A stretch of DNA of 40,986 nucleotides from an uncultured Paenibacillus sp. (GTDB taxonomy: Bacteria > Bacillota > Bacilli > Paenibacillales > Paenibacillaceae), in the NCBI GenBank assembly GCA_927443375.1, contig CAKMKL010000116.1, positions 1 to 40,986 of the forward strand, written 5' to 3'. Positions 1 to 8,519 of the stretch are shown piece after piece. Positions within the stretch are counted from its first letter, which is position 1. Each line of letters starts with the position of its first letter. Position numbers and translations under genes: made by a program. The notes under the pieces are model-generated. The model saw nothing but the letters and a program-made list of their open reading frames with translations. It searched no databases and was not told where the DNA came from.

Positions 1-775
1 ACATGGACGTAGTAAGGGTGGAGTCATCCGGTCCGCCTGCAAGGAACAGCTGCGGAATATCGAACATGGTCAGACCGCCGACCATCGATGTAATCAAAGT
101 AAATAGTAATATCGTCCGCAGACTTGGCAGCGTGATGCGGAAGAAGGTCTGGAACCCGTTCGCGCCGTCAATCGCCGCTGATTCAAAGAGCGCAGGGTTA
201 ATACCCATAACGCCTGCCACAAGAATGATCATAGTATTGCCATACCACATCCAGAACTGGATGAACGCCACAACGCCGCGTGCCGTCGTCTTGTCCTGAA
301 GGAAGAAAATCGGGGCATCGGTCCATCCCAGCATTTGAAACAAACTGTTTACGGGACCCATCGGATAGGCAAACAACGTGCTGAACAGTACGGCAATCGT
401 ACTTGCAGTGATAATATTCGGCATATACAGCAGAACCTTGAAGAGGCCTTTTCCCTTTATGTTAAGACGCGCATTTGTAAACCATGCAGTGAGCAGGAGC
501 GCGAGGACAATCTGGGGAACGAAGTTGAGAATCCATAGTAACCCGGTATTGATCAGTGACTTCCTGAAGGATGCATTATCAAAGAGAAGATCTTTAAAGT
601 TCTGAAAAGGATTATCGAGAATGTGAATTGGTTTGGGTATTAATCCCTGCATATTGGTGAATCCGATAAATGCCGTATATAAAATGGGATACAGCGAAAA
701 AATCAGAAATGCCAGGACAAACGGGAAGGTAAAAATATAGCCGAATTTCGAATAGTTGACACCTTTGCGGCGCAT
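1..775 (-). CDS. CUT1 sugar ABC transporter permease (MalF/UgpA type), partial
   Basis: This gene runs off the left edge, so only its N-terminal ~258 residues are visible. The product begins MRRKGVNYSKFGYIFTFP and has several hydrophobic membrane segments. The inner-membrane-permease EAA loop is visible as FESAAIDGANGFQTFFRITLP, which docks on the ATPase in this family. The ATG at 775 is preceded by GAGGTGAG at good spacing. It follows the binding-protein gene at 838-2250, separated only by a stem-loop, so the two form one operon whose second permease must lie outside the window. The substrate cannot be read from the sequence. The family call is firm; the specific sugar is unknown. Confidence 0.92.
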   Translation of the reverse strand, partial: MRRKGVNYSKFGYIFTFPFVLAFLIFSLYPILYTAFIGFTNMQGLIPKPIHILDNPFQNFKDLLFDNASFRKSLINTGLLWILNFVPQIVLALLLTAWFTNARLNIKGKGLFKVLLYMPNIITASTIAVLFSTLFAYPMGPVNSLFQMLGWTDAPIFFLQDKTTARGVVAFIQFWMWYGNTMIILVAGVMGINPALFESAAIDGANGFQTFFRITLPSLRTILLFTLITSMVGGLTMFDIPQLFLAGGPDDSTLTTSM

Positions 776-799
776 GCTCTCACCTCATTAATTGATATG

Positions 800-827
800 A
801 AGGGGCGGGAAAACTCGCCCGCCCCTT
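800..827 (-). other. Intercistronic stem-loop between binding protein and permease
   Basis: A perfect 10-bp GC-rich inverted repeat (800-809 with 818-827, 8-nt loop) lies between the binding-protein stop and the permease start. No U-run follows it on the minus strand. It therefore looks like an mRNA-stabilising or partial-termination hairpin, as is known between binding-protein and permease genes in mal-type operons, rather than a full terminator. Confidence 0.7.
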
Positions 828-837
828 CTGCTACCGC

Positions 838-2250
838 TTATTCGCTTTCAATGTTAAGCTGGTCTTTAACTTGTTGTTTGAAGGTTGCAATCGCTTTATC
901 ACGTGACTTTTTACCTGCTGTGTATTCACGTACTTGATCACGCCAGAGCTTATTGATTGTTTCGTCGTATTGGGTCAAGTTCTTACCTGAAGCGTTTGCA
1001 TTAGCTGGTACGAAGACATCGAACATATTCTGTCCGCCGAGCAGTGGAACTTCACCATTGGATTTGCCCATGACTACGGAGGAAGCTACGCTATCCTTCG
1101 TGCCTTGCTCGCCTTCCTTCATAGTGCCGTTAGCCCAGTAATATTGGAGGCCTGTTTCGGAAGTATCGAGTGTAACCCATTTAATAAAGTCGGCAACCGC
1201 TTGTTTCTTGGCTTCATCCTTAGCAGCTTCTTGGCTGGCAAGCAACCAGGTGCCTCCCCAGAAGAAGCCTGTTGGCGGCTCAGTTACAGCCCAGTCGCCA
1301 TTGGTGTCTTTCACTTGACCGTTCATTACGTAGTTAATGAGCCAAGCCGGACCGAAGAATCCAAAGATCGGCTGTGCGCCGGTACCGGACATATCCGCGT
1401 ACCAGGCTTCTGTCCAGTCTGTCGTATCATTATGATAGCCATTGTCTTTCAGCTTTTTGGAGAGATCAAGGAACTCTTCGCGCTTAGGATCAATATGGAG
1501 CTTGCCGTCTACAAGCCAGCCCTTGTCAGAACTGTTTTCAATCGGGTGCCAGATGTCTCCGTCGCCGGATACAATGCCGTATCCTTTAGCTTTCAGCTTA
1601 GCAGCTGCATCGAAGAATTTATCCCAGCCGGGTCCAACTTCAGTTTTGATTGTAGCCGGATCGTCTGTTCCGAATACTTCCTTGGCAATCGAACGGCGAT
1701 AGATAAAGGCACCGCCAGTCGCCTGGTAGCCAAGACCCTTCAGCTGTCCGTCTTTACTGCCGATATCTACGGAGTATTGGGCGATGCCCGCATCCTTAAC
1801 CATCTGGTCATCAAGTCCCAGGTCAGCATAATTAGCGGCATAACTGGAAGCGTCGCCTTGTGTATACTTGAGCACGAATGCCGATTCAGCGGCATAAATA
1901 TCCGGGGCATCTTTACCGCCAGCGGCCAGGGCCTGGTCAAGAGCCGGCTGATAGGCGCCATCGGTGGTAGCGATCACTGTAGTTTTGAACTCCACATTCG
2001 CATCAGGATGGACTTCCAAATACTTCTTGGTCATGTTCGGAATCTCATCCGTGAAACTCCAGAGATTGATGGTGACTTTCTCGCCATTACTCTTTGCCGG
2101 AGCTTCGGTAGCGCTTGCAGCTGGGGCTGTAGTTGGGCTTGATGCGTTTGAGTTCGAGTTTGAATTTGAGTTACCGCCGCACGCTGCGAGAGCAGATGAC
2201 ATCACGAGCAATGTGGAGATTCCTACTAAAACACGTTTCATACTTTTCAT
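838..2250 (-). CDS. CUT1 extracellular sugar-binding lipoprotein
   Basis: This 470-aa product is a family 1 solute-binding protein for an ABC importer. It starts with a lipoprotein signal: basic MKSMKR, a hydrophobic stretch, and the lipobox LAAC at about residues 21-24. The Cys would be lipidated and anchor the protein outside the membrane. A low-complexity linker of alternating Asn-Ser and Ala/Thr/Pro follows. The mature part has the usual family start (VTINLWSF) and typical length. The ATG at 2250 has AGGGGAGG at ~6 nt. It leads an operon with the permease at 1-775. The ligand is not evident. Confidence 0.92.
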   Translation of the reverse strand: MKSMKRVLVGISTLLVMSSALAACGGNSNSNSNSNASSPTTAPAASATEAPAKSNGEKVTINLWSFTDEIPNMTKKYLEVHPDANVEFKTTVIATTDGAYQPALDQALAAGGKDAPDIYAAESAFVLKYTQGDASSYAANYADLGLDDQMVKDAGIAQYSVDIGSKDGQLKGLGYQATGGAFIYRRSIAKEVFGTDDPATIKTEVGPGWDKFFDAAAKLKAKGYGIVSGDGDIWHPIENSSDKGWLVDGKLHIDPKREEFLDLSKKLKDNGYHNDTTDWTEAWYADMSGTGAQPIFGFFGPAWLINYVMNGQVKDTNGDWAVTEPPTGFFWGGTWLLASQEAAKDEAKKQAVADFIKWVTLDTSETGLQYYWANGTMKEGEQGTKDSVASSVVMGKSNGEVPLLGGQNMFDVFVPANANASGKNLTQYDETINKLWRDQVREYTAGKKSRDKAIATFKQQVKDQLNIESE

Positions 2251-2302
2251 ACTTTGCCTCCCCTTTTTTTCTTAATCACTCGGTTTTTGTAACCGCATTC
2301 AT

Positions 2303-2330
2303 ATTATAGAACCTAGAGGTTCCGGACATA
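2303..2330 (-). promoter_or_regulatory. Promoter with internal palindrome upstream of sugar-binding lipoprotein
   Basis: On the minus strand a perfect TATAAT sits at 2308-2303. A weak -35 (TTATGT) lies 17 bp upstream. Directly in the spacer is an inverted repeat, GAACCT-AG-AGGTTC (2309-2322), a likely repressor or activator site. The -10 box is clear; the operator reading is inference. Confidence 0.5.
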
Positions 2331-2384
2331 AGTAACCTGCCATTGGGAGAAATTCCACTATTTTTGGATTTCACTCCCTATTAG

Positions 2385-2420
2385 ACAAAAAAAGACACCC
2401 AGGCTATACCTGGGCGTCTC
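2385..2420 (-). terminator. Rho-independent terminator of the LolA/DUF6612-like gene
   Basis: On the minus strand, an 11-bp stem (AGACGCCCAGG with CCTGGGTGTCT, one G-U) is followed by seven U residues, just downstream of the stop at 2440. Confidence 0.85.
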
Positions 2421-2439
2421 CATGCTCTCTAATCTTCTA

Positions 2440-3330
2440 TTATTCTAGTTCAGCAGGTTTTGTAATCGGTGTAACCTTGTTGTTCTTAGAATATTTAGCT
2501 TCAATTTTCGTAGTGTATGTATCCTTCGTTCCGTCCGCAGCCAGCGCATAACTCAGATCAACGGTCAGCTTCTCTGTCTGCCAGGTCTTGGTATTGAGGA
2601 ACAATTTCCAGGTTGCGCTTTTCGGCAACAGCGTTTCACCGTCCCAGAGATTTTCCTGATCATAGAGTGCAATGATTGCCTTAGCCGCTGCCGGATCGGT
2701 TACCGTAAATTGCAGAACGGTCTGGGTGCCGACAGTCGTGACTTTCATCGACTTTTTAACATTTTTGACCGAATTCAGCATCGATGCAGGATCATACTGG
2801 GCCTTGGAATAAAAAGATTCCCATTCCTTCTTCTCCAGCTCAAGCCAATATTGTGCCTCAGGGTCAATGGGCTCTCCGTCGCCGTCTGTTACTGCATCAG
2901 AGCTGCTAACCTCTCCGGTATCTGCTGCTGTATCCTCAGAGTCAGCAATAAGCTCGCTTCCGTCTACAAGATAGTAGAATTCCTTGTCATTAGCATATAA
3001 ATCGTAGGATGTTTCCAGTAAACTGATATCCACGCTGCCTGCTGCTGCAAAATTCGGCAGACGGCTGATATCCAGCTTCAGTGTGTTGGTGTTGCTGACC
3101 TTCACTCCGCCGGTCTGAATCTCCTGTTTCTTGATTACATCCAGGTGGAAATTCTTCAGCGTTTTGGCGGCTGCCGTTACTTTGCCGATGACTTGATCCA
3201 CGGTAGGCGGTTTGGCAGCTGTTGTTGCTGCTGAGGCTACTTCAGGACCAGGCATCCAGCCCGCCGTTCCGGACAGCAATAATGCTCCCGCAGCCATAAG
3301 TGTACCTACTGTTTTTGAAACCTTCTTCAT
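2440..3330 (-). CDS. Secreted LolA/LppX-like protein (DUF6612-type)
   Basis: A 296-aa exported protein. From the ATG at 3330 the product opens MKKVSKTVGTLMAAGALLLS and has a Sec signal peptide ending near VASAA. There is no lipobox Cys. The body has the pattern of LolA/LppX-fold proteins of Gram-positive bacteria: an N-terminal helix with TLKNFHLDVI, then alternating beta-strand segments such as GSVDISLLETSYDLYAN and QTEKLTVDLSYAL. The reading frame is open up to 3363, but the ATG at 3330 is chosen because AAGGGG lies 6 nt before it and the signal peptide starts there. Expression is probably set by the upstream c-di-GMP riboswitch, which suggests a cell-surface role linked to sessile growth. 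The molecular function is not known. Confidence 0.75.
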   Translation of the reverse strand: MKKVSKTVGTLMAAGALLLSGTAGWMPGPEVASAATTAAKPPTVDQVIGKVTAAAKTLKNFHLDVIKKQEIQTGGVKVSNTNTLKLDISRLPNFAAAGSVDISLLETSYDLYANDKEFYYLVDGSELIADSEDTAADTGEVSSSDAVTDGDGEPIDPEAQYWLELEKKEWESFYSKAQYDPASMLNSVKNVKKSMKVTTVGTQTVLQFTVTDPAAAKAIIALYDQENLWDGETLLPKSATWKLFLNTKTWQTEKLTVDLSYALAADGTKDTYTTKIEAKYSKNNKVTPITKPAELE

Positions 3331-3352
3331 GTAGTTCCCCTTTCGGGTCCTT

Positions 3353-3461
3353 GCGTTAATCATAGATATCCCTATGCAGCCTGGCGATCATGGCCTTCTA
3401 TCAAGCGGCTTTAGACCCATGGCTTTGTGTCATCCTCTTTCGGGGATTTTACCTTTAACGC
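3353..3461 (-). ncRNA. Cyclic di-GMP-I (GEMM-I) riboswitch
   Basis: The minus-strand leader contains the hallmark order of the c-di-GMP-I aptamer. First comes GGTAAAATCC with a GAAA-tetraloop hairpin (ATCCCCGAAAGAGGAT). Then comes the core GACACAAAGCC followed by GGGTCTAAAG. The second helix ends with ATGATCGCCAGGCTGC, close to the ATGACTGCCGGGTTGC type ending common in Bacillota. A 7-bp closing helix can form between 3455-3461 and 3353-3359. Immediately downstream the Shine-Dalgarno GGGG lies in a small CCC-GAAA-GGGG hairpin (3337-3347), suggesting translational control. Assignment is from memory of the family consensus, without a covariance-model search. Confidence 0.8.
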
Positions 3462-3510
3462 GGACATTTCGATTATTGGATTTAACTTCCGGGACGCTTG
3501 TCCCTTTAAT

Positions 3511-3539
3511 AATTTACCATGGTTATAATTACCTGTAAA
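3511..3539 (-). promoter_or_regulatory. Sigma-A promoter of the riboswitch-controlled gene
   Basis: On the minus strand TTTACA (3539-3534), a 17-bp spacer and TAAATT (3516-3511) lie just before the riboswitch leader. A small perfect hairpin, GGGAC-GCTT-GTCCC as read on plus (3491-3504), sits near the 5' end of the transcript. Confidence 0.6.
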
Positions 3540-3584
3540 ACAAAACCGGTCTTAGTCCCTGCAATTCAGGACCAAGACCGGTTT
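3532..3584 (-). terminator. Rho-independent terminator after lacZ
   Basis: A long stem pairing 3543-3561 with 3567-3584 (arm AAACCGGTCTTGGTCC on the minus strand) is followed by a U-rich tract on the minus strand. The tract overlaps the -35 box of the next gene. Confidence 0.88.
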
Positions 3585-3610
3585 GTGGTTCTTAAAATAC
3601 GCTTAATACG

Positions 3611-6600
3611 CTATTCTTCTCCTGTTCCCACACTGGAAAGGAAGAACTCATATTCAAGGCTCTGCTCTGCCGGAATCGTATATTCCTTATGCACCGGCGC
3701 GCCCCAGCTATCATCTCCGCCTACACCCATTTGTCTTCCGGCTATCGTCACTACAGTGTAGTGAACGGGCGGGAGCTCAAACGGATGTGCGGCATGCTCC
3801 AGCTCAAACGCGGTGTACGGGGACAGGTTACACTCTACCGGCGCAGCTGCTGGAGCCGAGATCTGCAGGCCAATCCCCGCTTCATCGGTAATTTTCACCC
3901 GGCGTACCCCGGTACGGTTACCCGATTCCTGCGGCACGAGATACCTGGACGGCAGCTCCTGCACCTTCCGGCTGAACACGCCAAGTCTGGCGCCGAATGC
4001 ACGGTCAATGTAATTTTCCTCAGGCCCCATCGCATACCATTCCGACTGATTGTAATCCGCTGACATTTTGAAGGACAACGCTACGATCGGTAGGTCCGGA
4101 AGTCCGGATGCACCGGTGTAACGTGCACGTACCCTTACTGTTCCATCGCCGTAGACGGTATATGCTGTCTTGAACGCCAGCTCTTCATGAATGCTGAACC
4201 GGTAATCGAAGCTTACCGTTACTGCACCTTCCAGCTGCTCAAGGCTGACCTCAACGCATTTGCGGGCCAGGCTTGCCGCATACCAGCATCCGCCATGGTA
4301 CCCGAGCTGGGTTCCCTTGTCATTGTCGGTTGTCGCACGCCAGAACAGCGGTGCCGGAGGAGCCTCAATCATCTCACGGCCATAGTAGTTCAGTGATACC
4401 AGTGAACCCACCTGCTTGGAGAACAGTACGGTGAAGCCTTCGCCGAGAACGCCGATCTGCACATCCCCTTCCACAACCTTAAGTTCACCGGCTGGTTGCT
4501 CTGTTCCTGTCTCCTCAACTACAAAGACAGATTCGCCAAAGGCAATTTCATATCCCGCTTCGGCCCAAAGCTCTTCTTCCTTCAGTACCAGAGAAGCCTG
4601 GATGCTGTATTCGCCCGGAGTTCCTTCCGTATGTGGCAGCTTAATCGGTACCAGCACTTCACTCTGTGGAGCTGCATTAACTTCAGCAGTCCATTTGCCA
4701 AGCAGTTCGCCGTCACAGTACAGGCTATATTCCAGTGCCAGATGATCCGTTCCTGCGAACAAACTTTCATTCATTACCCGGATGCCTGTCCGGCCCGGTT
4801 CAAGCTTGTAATTCTGGTACAGGAATTTAACCTCCTGCATCTTCGGTGTCCATTTACGGTCGGCATACACAATGCCGTTGCCGCAGAAGCTGTAATCCGT
4901 CGGACGGTCGCCAAAGTCGCCGCCATAAGCGAAGAACTCGTTACCATAGCGGTCCTTCTTCAGAATCGACTGGTCAATGTAATCCCAGATGAAGCCGCCC
5001 TGATACATGGGGTATTTGTTCTCAAGCTCAGTGTACTTATGCATACCTCCAACTGAATTGCCCATCGCATGCATGTATTCGCAGCTAAGATAAGGCTTGT
5101 CCGGATTACTGTTCAGATACTCTTCGATATCCGCCGGCTTGGCATACATCCGGCTCTCCATATCGCTTGTCGCATTGTAATTGCGGTCATAGAACACGCC
5201 TTCATAGTGAACGAGACGGCTGTTATCCCGGCTGCGGAACCAGTTCGCCACATCCAGAATGACTTGGCCTGCGTAGGATTCGTTACCGCAGGACCAGATT
5301 AGGATGGACGGATGATTCTTGTCCCGCTCTACCATATTAATCGCACGATCCAGCACGATATCATGCCATTTCGGGTCATTGTGCGGAATATTCCAGGACG
5401 GCTCAACTGCGCCCATCTTCTGCCAGGAGCCGTGCGTTTCCAGGTTCATTTCGTCGATGACATAAACTCCGTATTCATCGCACAGCTCATACCATAACGT
5501 CTGGTTAGGATAATGTGAAGTACGTACAGCGTTAATGTTGCTTCTCTTCAGCGTTTGAATATCCCACAGCATATCCTCGCGGGTAATGTTGCGGCCTGTG
5601 CGGCAGTTGAATTCATGGCGGTTGACGCCTTTGAATACAATCCGCTTGCCGTTGATGCACATCAGCTTGTTTTTCATCTCGAACCGGCGGAAGCCGGCCT
5701 TCTGCACAACGGCTTCCACTACCGCTCCGTCTGCACCGGTTAGCGAGATACAAACCGTATAGAGATAAGGATTCTCTGCACTCCAGGTCAGCACATCTGC
5801 CACTTCACCGGAAAGCGTAAGCTCCTGTCCGTCAAAGGTTCCTTCAGTGCTCAGACGGACTTCACCGTCCCGGTCCTTCAGCTCAAGCTTGGCGCTGACG
5901 GCTTCCTGCGGCGTTTCCAGCAGCCGCATGGTTACGTTCAGGATGCCTTTAGTATACGAATCATCCAGCTCCGCCCGCACCTCAAGATCACGGATATGAA
6001 CCTTCGGAACAGTGTACAAATAGACCTCCCGGAAAATCCCGGAGAAACGCCAGAAATCCTGATCCTCCAGCCAGCCCCCGGTACTCCGCTGATACACTTC
6101 AACGGCCAGTTTGTTTTTGCCCGCCCGCATAAACGGGGTCAGGTCAAATTCCGATGGAGTGAAGCTGTCCTCGGCATAGCCGACGAATTCGCCGTTCAGC
6201 CAGACATAGAAGGCCGACTCCACACCCTGGAAGGAGATGAAGAGCGGTCCGTTCTCCATATTCTCCGGCAGGCGGAATTCCTTTACATAGCTGCCAACCG
6301 GATTATGCTCTGGAGAGATATGCGGCGGGCGGAGATCAATCAGTCCATCCCACGGGTACATTGTATTGACATATTGCGGCCGGCCGTGGCCCTGCAGCTG
6401 AATATGTCCGGGAACCTGAATATTGTCCCAGCCGGTACAATTATAGTCTTCCTTATAAAACGCTTCTACACGGCTCGCCGGATTCGGCGCATAGCTGAAT
6501 TTCCAGCTCCCGTTCAGGCTGTAGCGCATATCCATCGACGCTCCGGCCTCTGCCTCAGCCATATTACTATAATAACGGTGGTCCGAATGAGCCGCCACCC

Positions 6601-6664
6601 GGTTCACCTTAAAGGTACCCGGATCTTCCAGCCAGCTCAAGCTTGGGTTAACTGCCAATTTCAT
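3611..6664 (-). CDS. lacZ: GH2 beta-galactosidase
   Basis: An intracellular beta-galactosidase of ~1017 aa, the usual LacZ length. It has no signal peptide. Domains in order: jelly-roll sugar-binding domain, Ig-like domain, TIM barrel, second Ig-like domain, and the C-terminal small-chain domain. The acid/base Glu is in WSCGNES (residue ~462) and the nucleophile Glu in SCEYMHAMGNS (~529); both match E. coli LacZ motifs. The reading frame is open to a TTG at 6694. AAGGAGG lies only 2 nt before the ATG at 6664 and 8 nt before a TTG at 6658, so the true start may be that TTG. It is the last gene of the operon after two permeases, consistent with hydrolysis of an imported galactoside. A short inverted repeat, GAAAGT-GA-ACTTTC, lies just upstream. 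Confidence 0.95.
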   Translation of the reverse strand: MKLAVNPSLSWLEDPGTFKVNRVAAHSDHRYYSNMAEAEAGASMDMRYSLNGSWKFSYAPNPASRVEAFYKEDYNCTGWDNIQVPGHIQLQGHGRPQYVNTMYPWDGLIDLRPPHISPEHNPVGSYVKEFRLPENMENGPLFISFQGVESAFYVWLNGEFVGYAEDSFTPSEFDLTPFMRAGKNKLAVEVYQRSTGGWLEDQDFWRFSGIFREVYLYTVPKVHIRDLEVRAELDDSYTKGILNVTMRLLETPQEAVSAKLELKDRDGEVRLSTEGTFDGQELTLSGEVADVLTWSAENPYLYTVCISLTGADGAVVEAVVQKAGFRRFEMKNKLMCINGKRIVFKGVNRHEFNCRTGRNITREDMLWDIQTLKRSNINAVRTSHYPNQTLWYELCDEYGVYVIDEMNLETHGSWQKMGAVEPSWNIPHNDPKWHDIVLDRAINMVERDKNHPSILIWSCGNESYAGQVILDVANWFRSRDNSRLVHYEGVFYDRNYNATSDMESRMYAKPADIEEYLNSNPDKPYLSCEYMHAMGNSVGGMHKYTELENKYPMYQGGFIWDYIDQSILKKDRYGNEFFAYGGDFGDRPTDYSFCGNGIVYADRKWTPKMQEVKFLYQNYKLEPGRTGIRVMNESLFAGTDHLALEYSLYCDGELLGKWTAEVNAAPQSEVLVPIKLPHTEGTPGEYSIQASLVLKEEELWAEAGYEIAFGESVFVVEETGTEQPAGELKVVEGDVQIGVLGEGFTVLFSKQVGSLVSLNYYGREMIEAPPAPLFWRATTDNDKGTQLGYHGGCWYAASLARKCVEVSLEQLEGAVTVSFDYRFSIHEELAFKTAYTVYGDGTVRVRARYTGASGLPDLPIVALSFKMSADYNQSEWYAMGPEENYIDRAFGARLGVFSRKVQELPSRYLVPQESGNRTGVRRVKITDEAGIGLQISAPAAAPVECNLSPYTAFELEHAAHPFELPPVHYTVVTIAGRQMGVGGDDSWGAPVHKEYTIPAEQSLEYEFFLSSVGTGEE

Positions 6665-6697
6665 TTCCTCCTTAGATAGAAAGTGAACTTTCAATCA

Positions 6698-7522
6698 TTA
6701 TTTCACTGATCCCACCATACCGGCGACGAACTGCTTCTGCATCAGGAAGAAAACCAGTGCTGTCGGAAGTGTAGAGATGACAACTGCAGCCATAATCACG
6801 CCGAAATCCGGGGAGTAGCTGGAGCCCAGGTTCGAGATCAGCAGCGGAATGGTCCGTTTCTCCGGGGTCTGCAGCACGATCAGCGGCCAGAGGTAGTTAT
6901 TCCAGCTGGACATGAACGTGATGATTGCGGCAGCGGAGTAGGTAGTCTTCATCGTCGGAATATAGATTTTGAAGAACAGACCCAGCTCCGATAATCCGTC
7001 GATCCGTCCGGCTTCCAGCAGCTCCCGCGGAAACATTTTCGAGCTTTGCCGGAAGAAGAAAATCAGGAACGCCGTAGTGAACGTCGGCAGGACAACCGCA
7101 GCAACTGTGTTAACCCCGATAAGCGGAGCAGCAGCCGACAGTTTGGAGAACATTTGATACAGCGGAACCATTAGCGCGGCGAAAGGGATCATCATGGATA
7201 ATAATAACAGATTGAAGACCATATCTTTCGCTTTGCTGCGGTAAATTTCAAATCCGTATCCGGCCAGGGAGGCAACCAGCAGGGCCAGAACCGTTGTTGT
7301 CAAGGCAATTTTGAGTGTATTCCACAGGGCAGGTACAAGGTTGATGGACTCTGTCAGCTTGCGGATATTATCAAACAGATGTGTACCGGGTAACATTCTT
7401 CCCTGGGTTACGTCTACGGAAAGATTGGTGGCGCTGATAATCATCCACAGAAACGGAAAAATCGAAACAAACGCTACAATAGACAGAAAAACATAAATTG
7501 GGGCACGGCGTAAAGTTCTCAT
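6698..7522 (-). CDS. CUT1 sugar ABC permease (MalG type)
   Basis: A 274-aa inner-membrane permease with about six hydrophobic segments. It carries the EAA-loop ELLEAGRIDGLSELGLFFKIYIP near the C-terminal third. Length and the end LMQKQFVAGMVGSVK are typical of MalG-type subunits. Its start ATG overlaps the stop of the preceding permease gene at 7522-7524, so translation is probably coupled. It works with the permease at 7522-8409 and the binding protein at 8520-9827 as one importer. No ATPase gene is present, so a shared MsmX-like ATPase encoded elsewhere is likely (inference from the family). Confidence 0.95.
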   Translation of the reverse strand: MRTLRRAPIYVFLSIVAFVSIFPFLWMIISATNLSVDVTQGRMLPGTHLFDNIRKLTESINLVPALWNTLKIALTTTVLALLVASLAGYGFEIYRSKAKDMVFNLLLLSMMIPFAALMVPLYQMFSKLSAAAPLIGVNTVAAVVLPTFTTAFLIFFFRQSSKMFPRELLEAGRIDGLSELGLFFKIYIPTMKTTYSAAAIITFMSSWNNYLWPLIVLQTPEKRTIPLLISNLGSSYSPDFGVIMAAVVISTLPTALVFFLMQKQFVAGMVGSVK

Positions 7523-8409
7523 TATTTATCATCACCTGCCAGTTTGATTTGAAGGAAGGCCAATACAATGATCATGATTACGATGGAATACGATACCGTA
7601 GCAGCATATCCAAAGTCAGGCGTGTACTTGAACGAAAGATTGTAAATATATTGGGAAATGGAGAGCGTCGCGTTACCGGGACCTCCCTTGGTTATATTCA
7701 TAATTTCATCGAACAGCTGCAGGGTACCAATAGTCGAGGTAATCGACGTAAAGAGAATGATCGGTTTAAGCAGCGGTACAGTAATCGAGAAAAATTGTCT
7801 CGGGCCCGAAGCACCGTCAATCCGTGCAGCTTCATAAATGGAACTGTCGATGTTTTGCAGCGAGGAGAGGAAAAAGATCATATTGTATCCCGTCCAGCGC
7901 CAGGTAATGGCGATTATAATGGTAACTTTCGCCCAGAAAGGATCGGAGATCCACTGGATGGGTTCAGACAGGATGTGCATGTTCAATAAAGCCAGGTTGA
8001 TCAGACCGTCATTTCCAAACAGATATTTGAATACAACGGAGTAGGCTACAAGTGAAGTTACGCAAGGTAAGAATATCGCAGTACGGAAAAAGCCTTTGAA
8101 GCGCAGCTTGCTGTCATTCAGCAGTACCGAAATCATCATCGCGAACACGATCATAACCGGCACCTGCACAATCAGGAATAAGAAGGTATTCTTAACGGCG
8201 GTAAAAAAGGTTTTATCACTCAGCAGGCGCTTGTAATTCGCTAATCCGTCGAAGTGGAGATTAGCCCCTGCGCCCGTTTTGAACGAGAGCAGCAGAGCCT
8301 GAATCATTGGATAGAAATAAAACAGACAGATCATGAGGACGGCCCCGGCAATAAATAACCAGCCGGTAAGCTTAGCGCGGTTGCGTATGGTATGGTTCAC
8401 AGCTCTCAT
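7522..8409 (-). CDS. CUT1 sugar ABC permease (MalF type)
   Basis: A permease of ~295 aa with the MalF-type N-terminus (LTGWLFIAGAVLMICLFYFYPMIQALLLSF) and the EAA loop EAARIDGASGPRQFFSITVP. The frame is open to a GTG at 8472, but that lies inside a strong stem-loop. GAAAGGA immediately precedes the ATG at 8409 and is 9 nt before an in-frame GTG at 8400, so one of these two is the true start. It partners the MalG-type subunit directly downstream. Confidence 0.93.
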   Translation of the reverse strand: MRAVNHTIRNRAKLTGWLFIAGAVLMICLFYFYPMIQALLLSFKTGAGANLHFDGLANYKRLLSDKTFFTAVKNTFLFLIVQVPVMIVFAMMISVLLNDSKLRFKGFFRTAIFLPCVTSLVAYSVVFKYLFGNDGLINLALLNMHILSEPIQWISDPFWAKVTIIIAITWRWTGYNMIFFLSSLQNIDSSIYEAARIDGASGPRQFFSITVPLLKPIILFTSITSTIGTLQLFDEIMNITKGGPGNATLSISQYIYNLSFKYTPDFGYAATVSYSIVIMIIVLAFLQIKLAGDDK

Positions 8410-8448
8410 TCCTTTCTCTATGCAGGCGTAAATCTTGTTAAAAGGAGA

Positions 8449-8500
8449 ATCCGCCGTCCTCCGTCCTGGCACTAGACGGCAGGTTAGGAGGACAGCGGAT
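8449..8500 (-). other. Intercistronic stem-loop between binding protein and permease
   Basis: A 14-bp stem with one mismatch pairs 8449-8462 with 8487-8500. It encloses a second small hairpin (CCGTC with GACGG). It lies between the binding-protein stop (8520) and the permease start and has no U-run. This is the same arrangement as at 800-827, and it probably lets the binding-protein mRNA accumulate over the permease part. Confidence 0.7.
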
Positions 8501-8519
8501 CAATCAAGTGCTACAGTTT

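Noticed and set aside
1105-2142. 345-aa plus-strand frame opposite the sugar-binding lipoprotein
   Set aside because: It is antisense to a well-supported gene with signal peptide and ribosome binding site, and shows no domain pattern.
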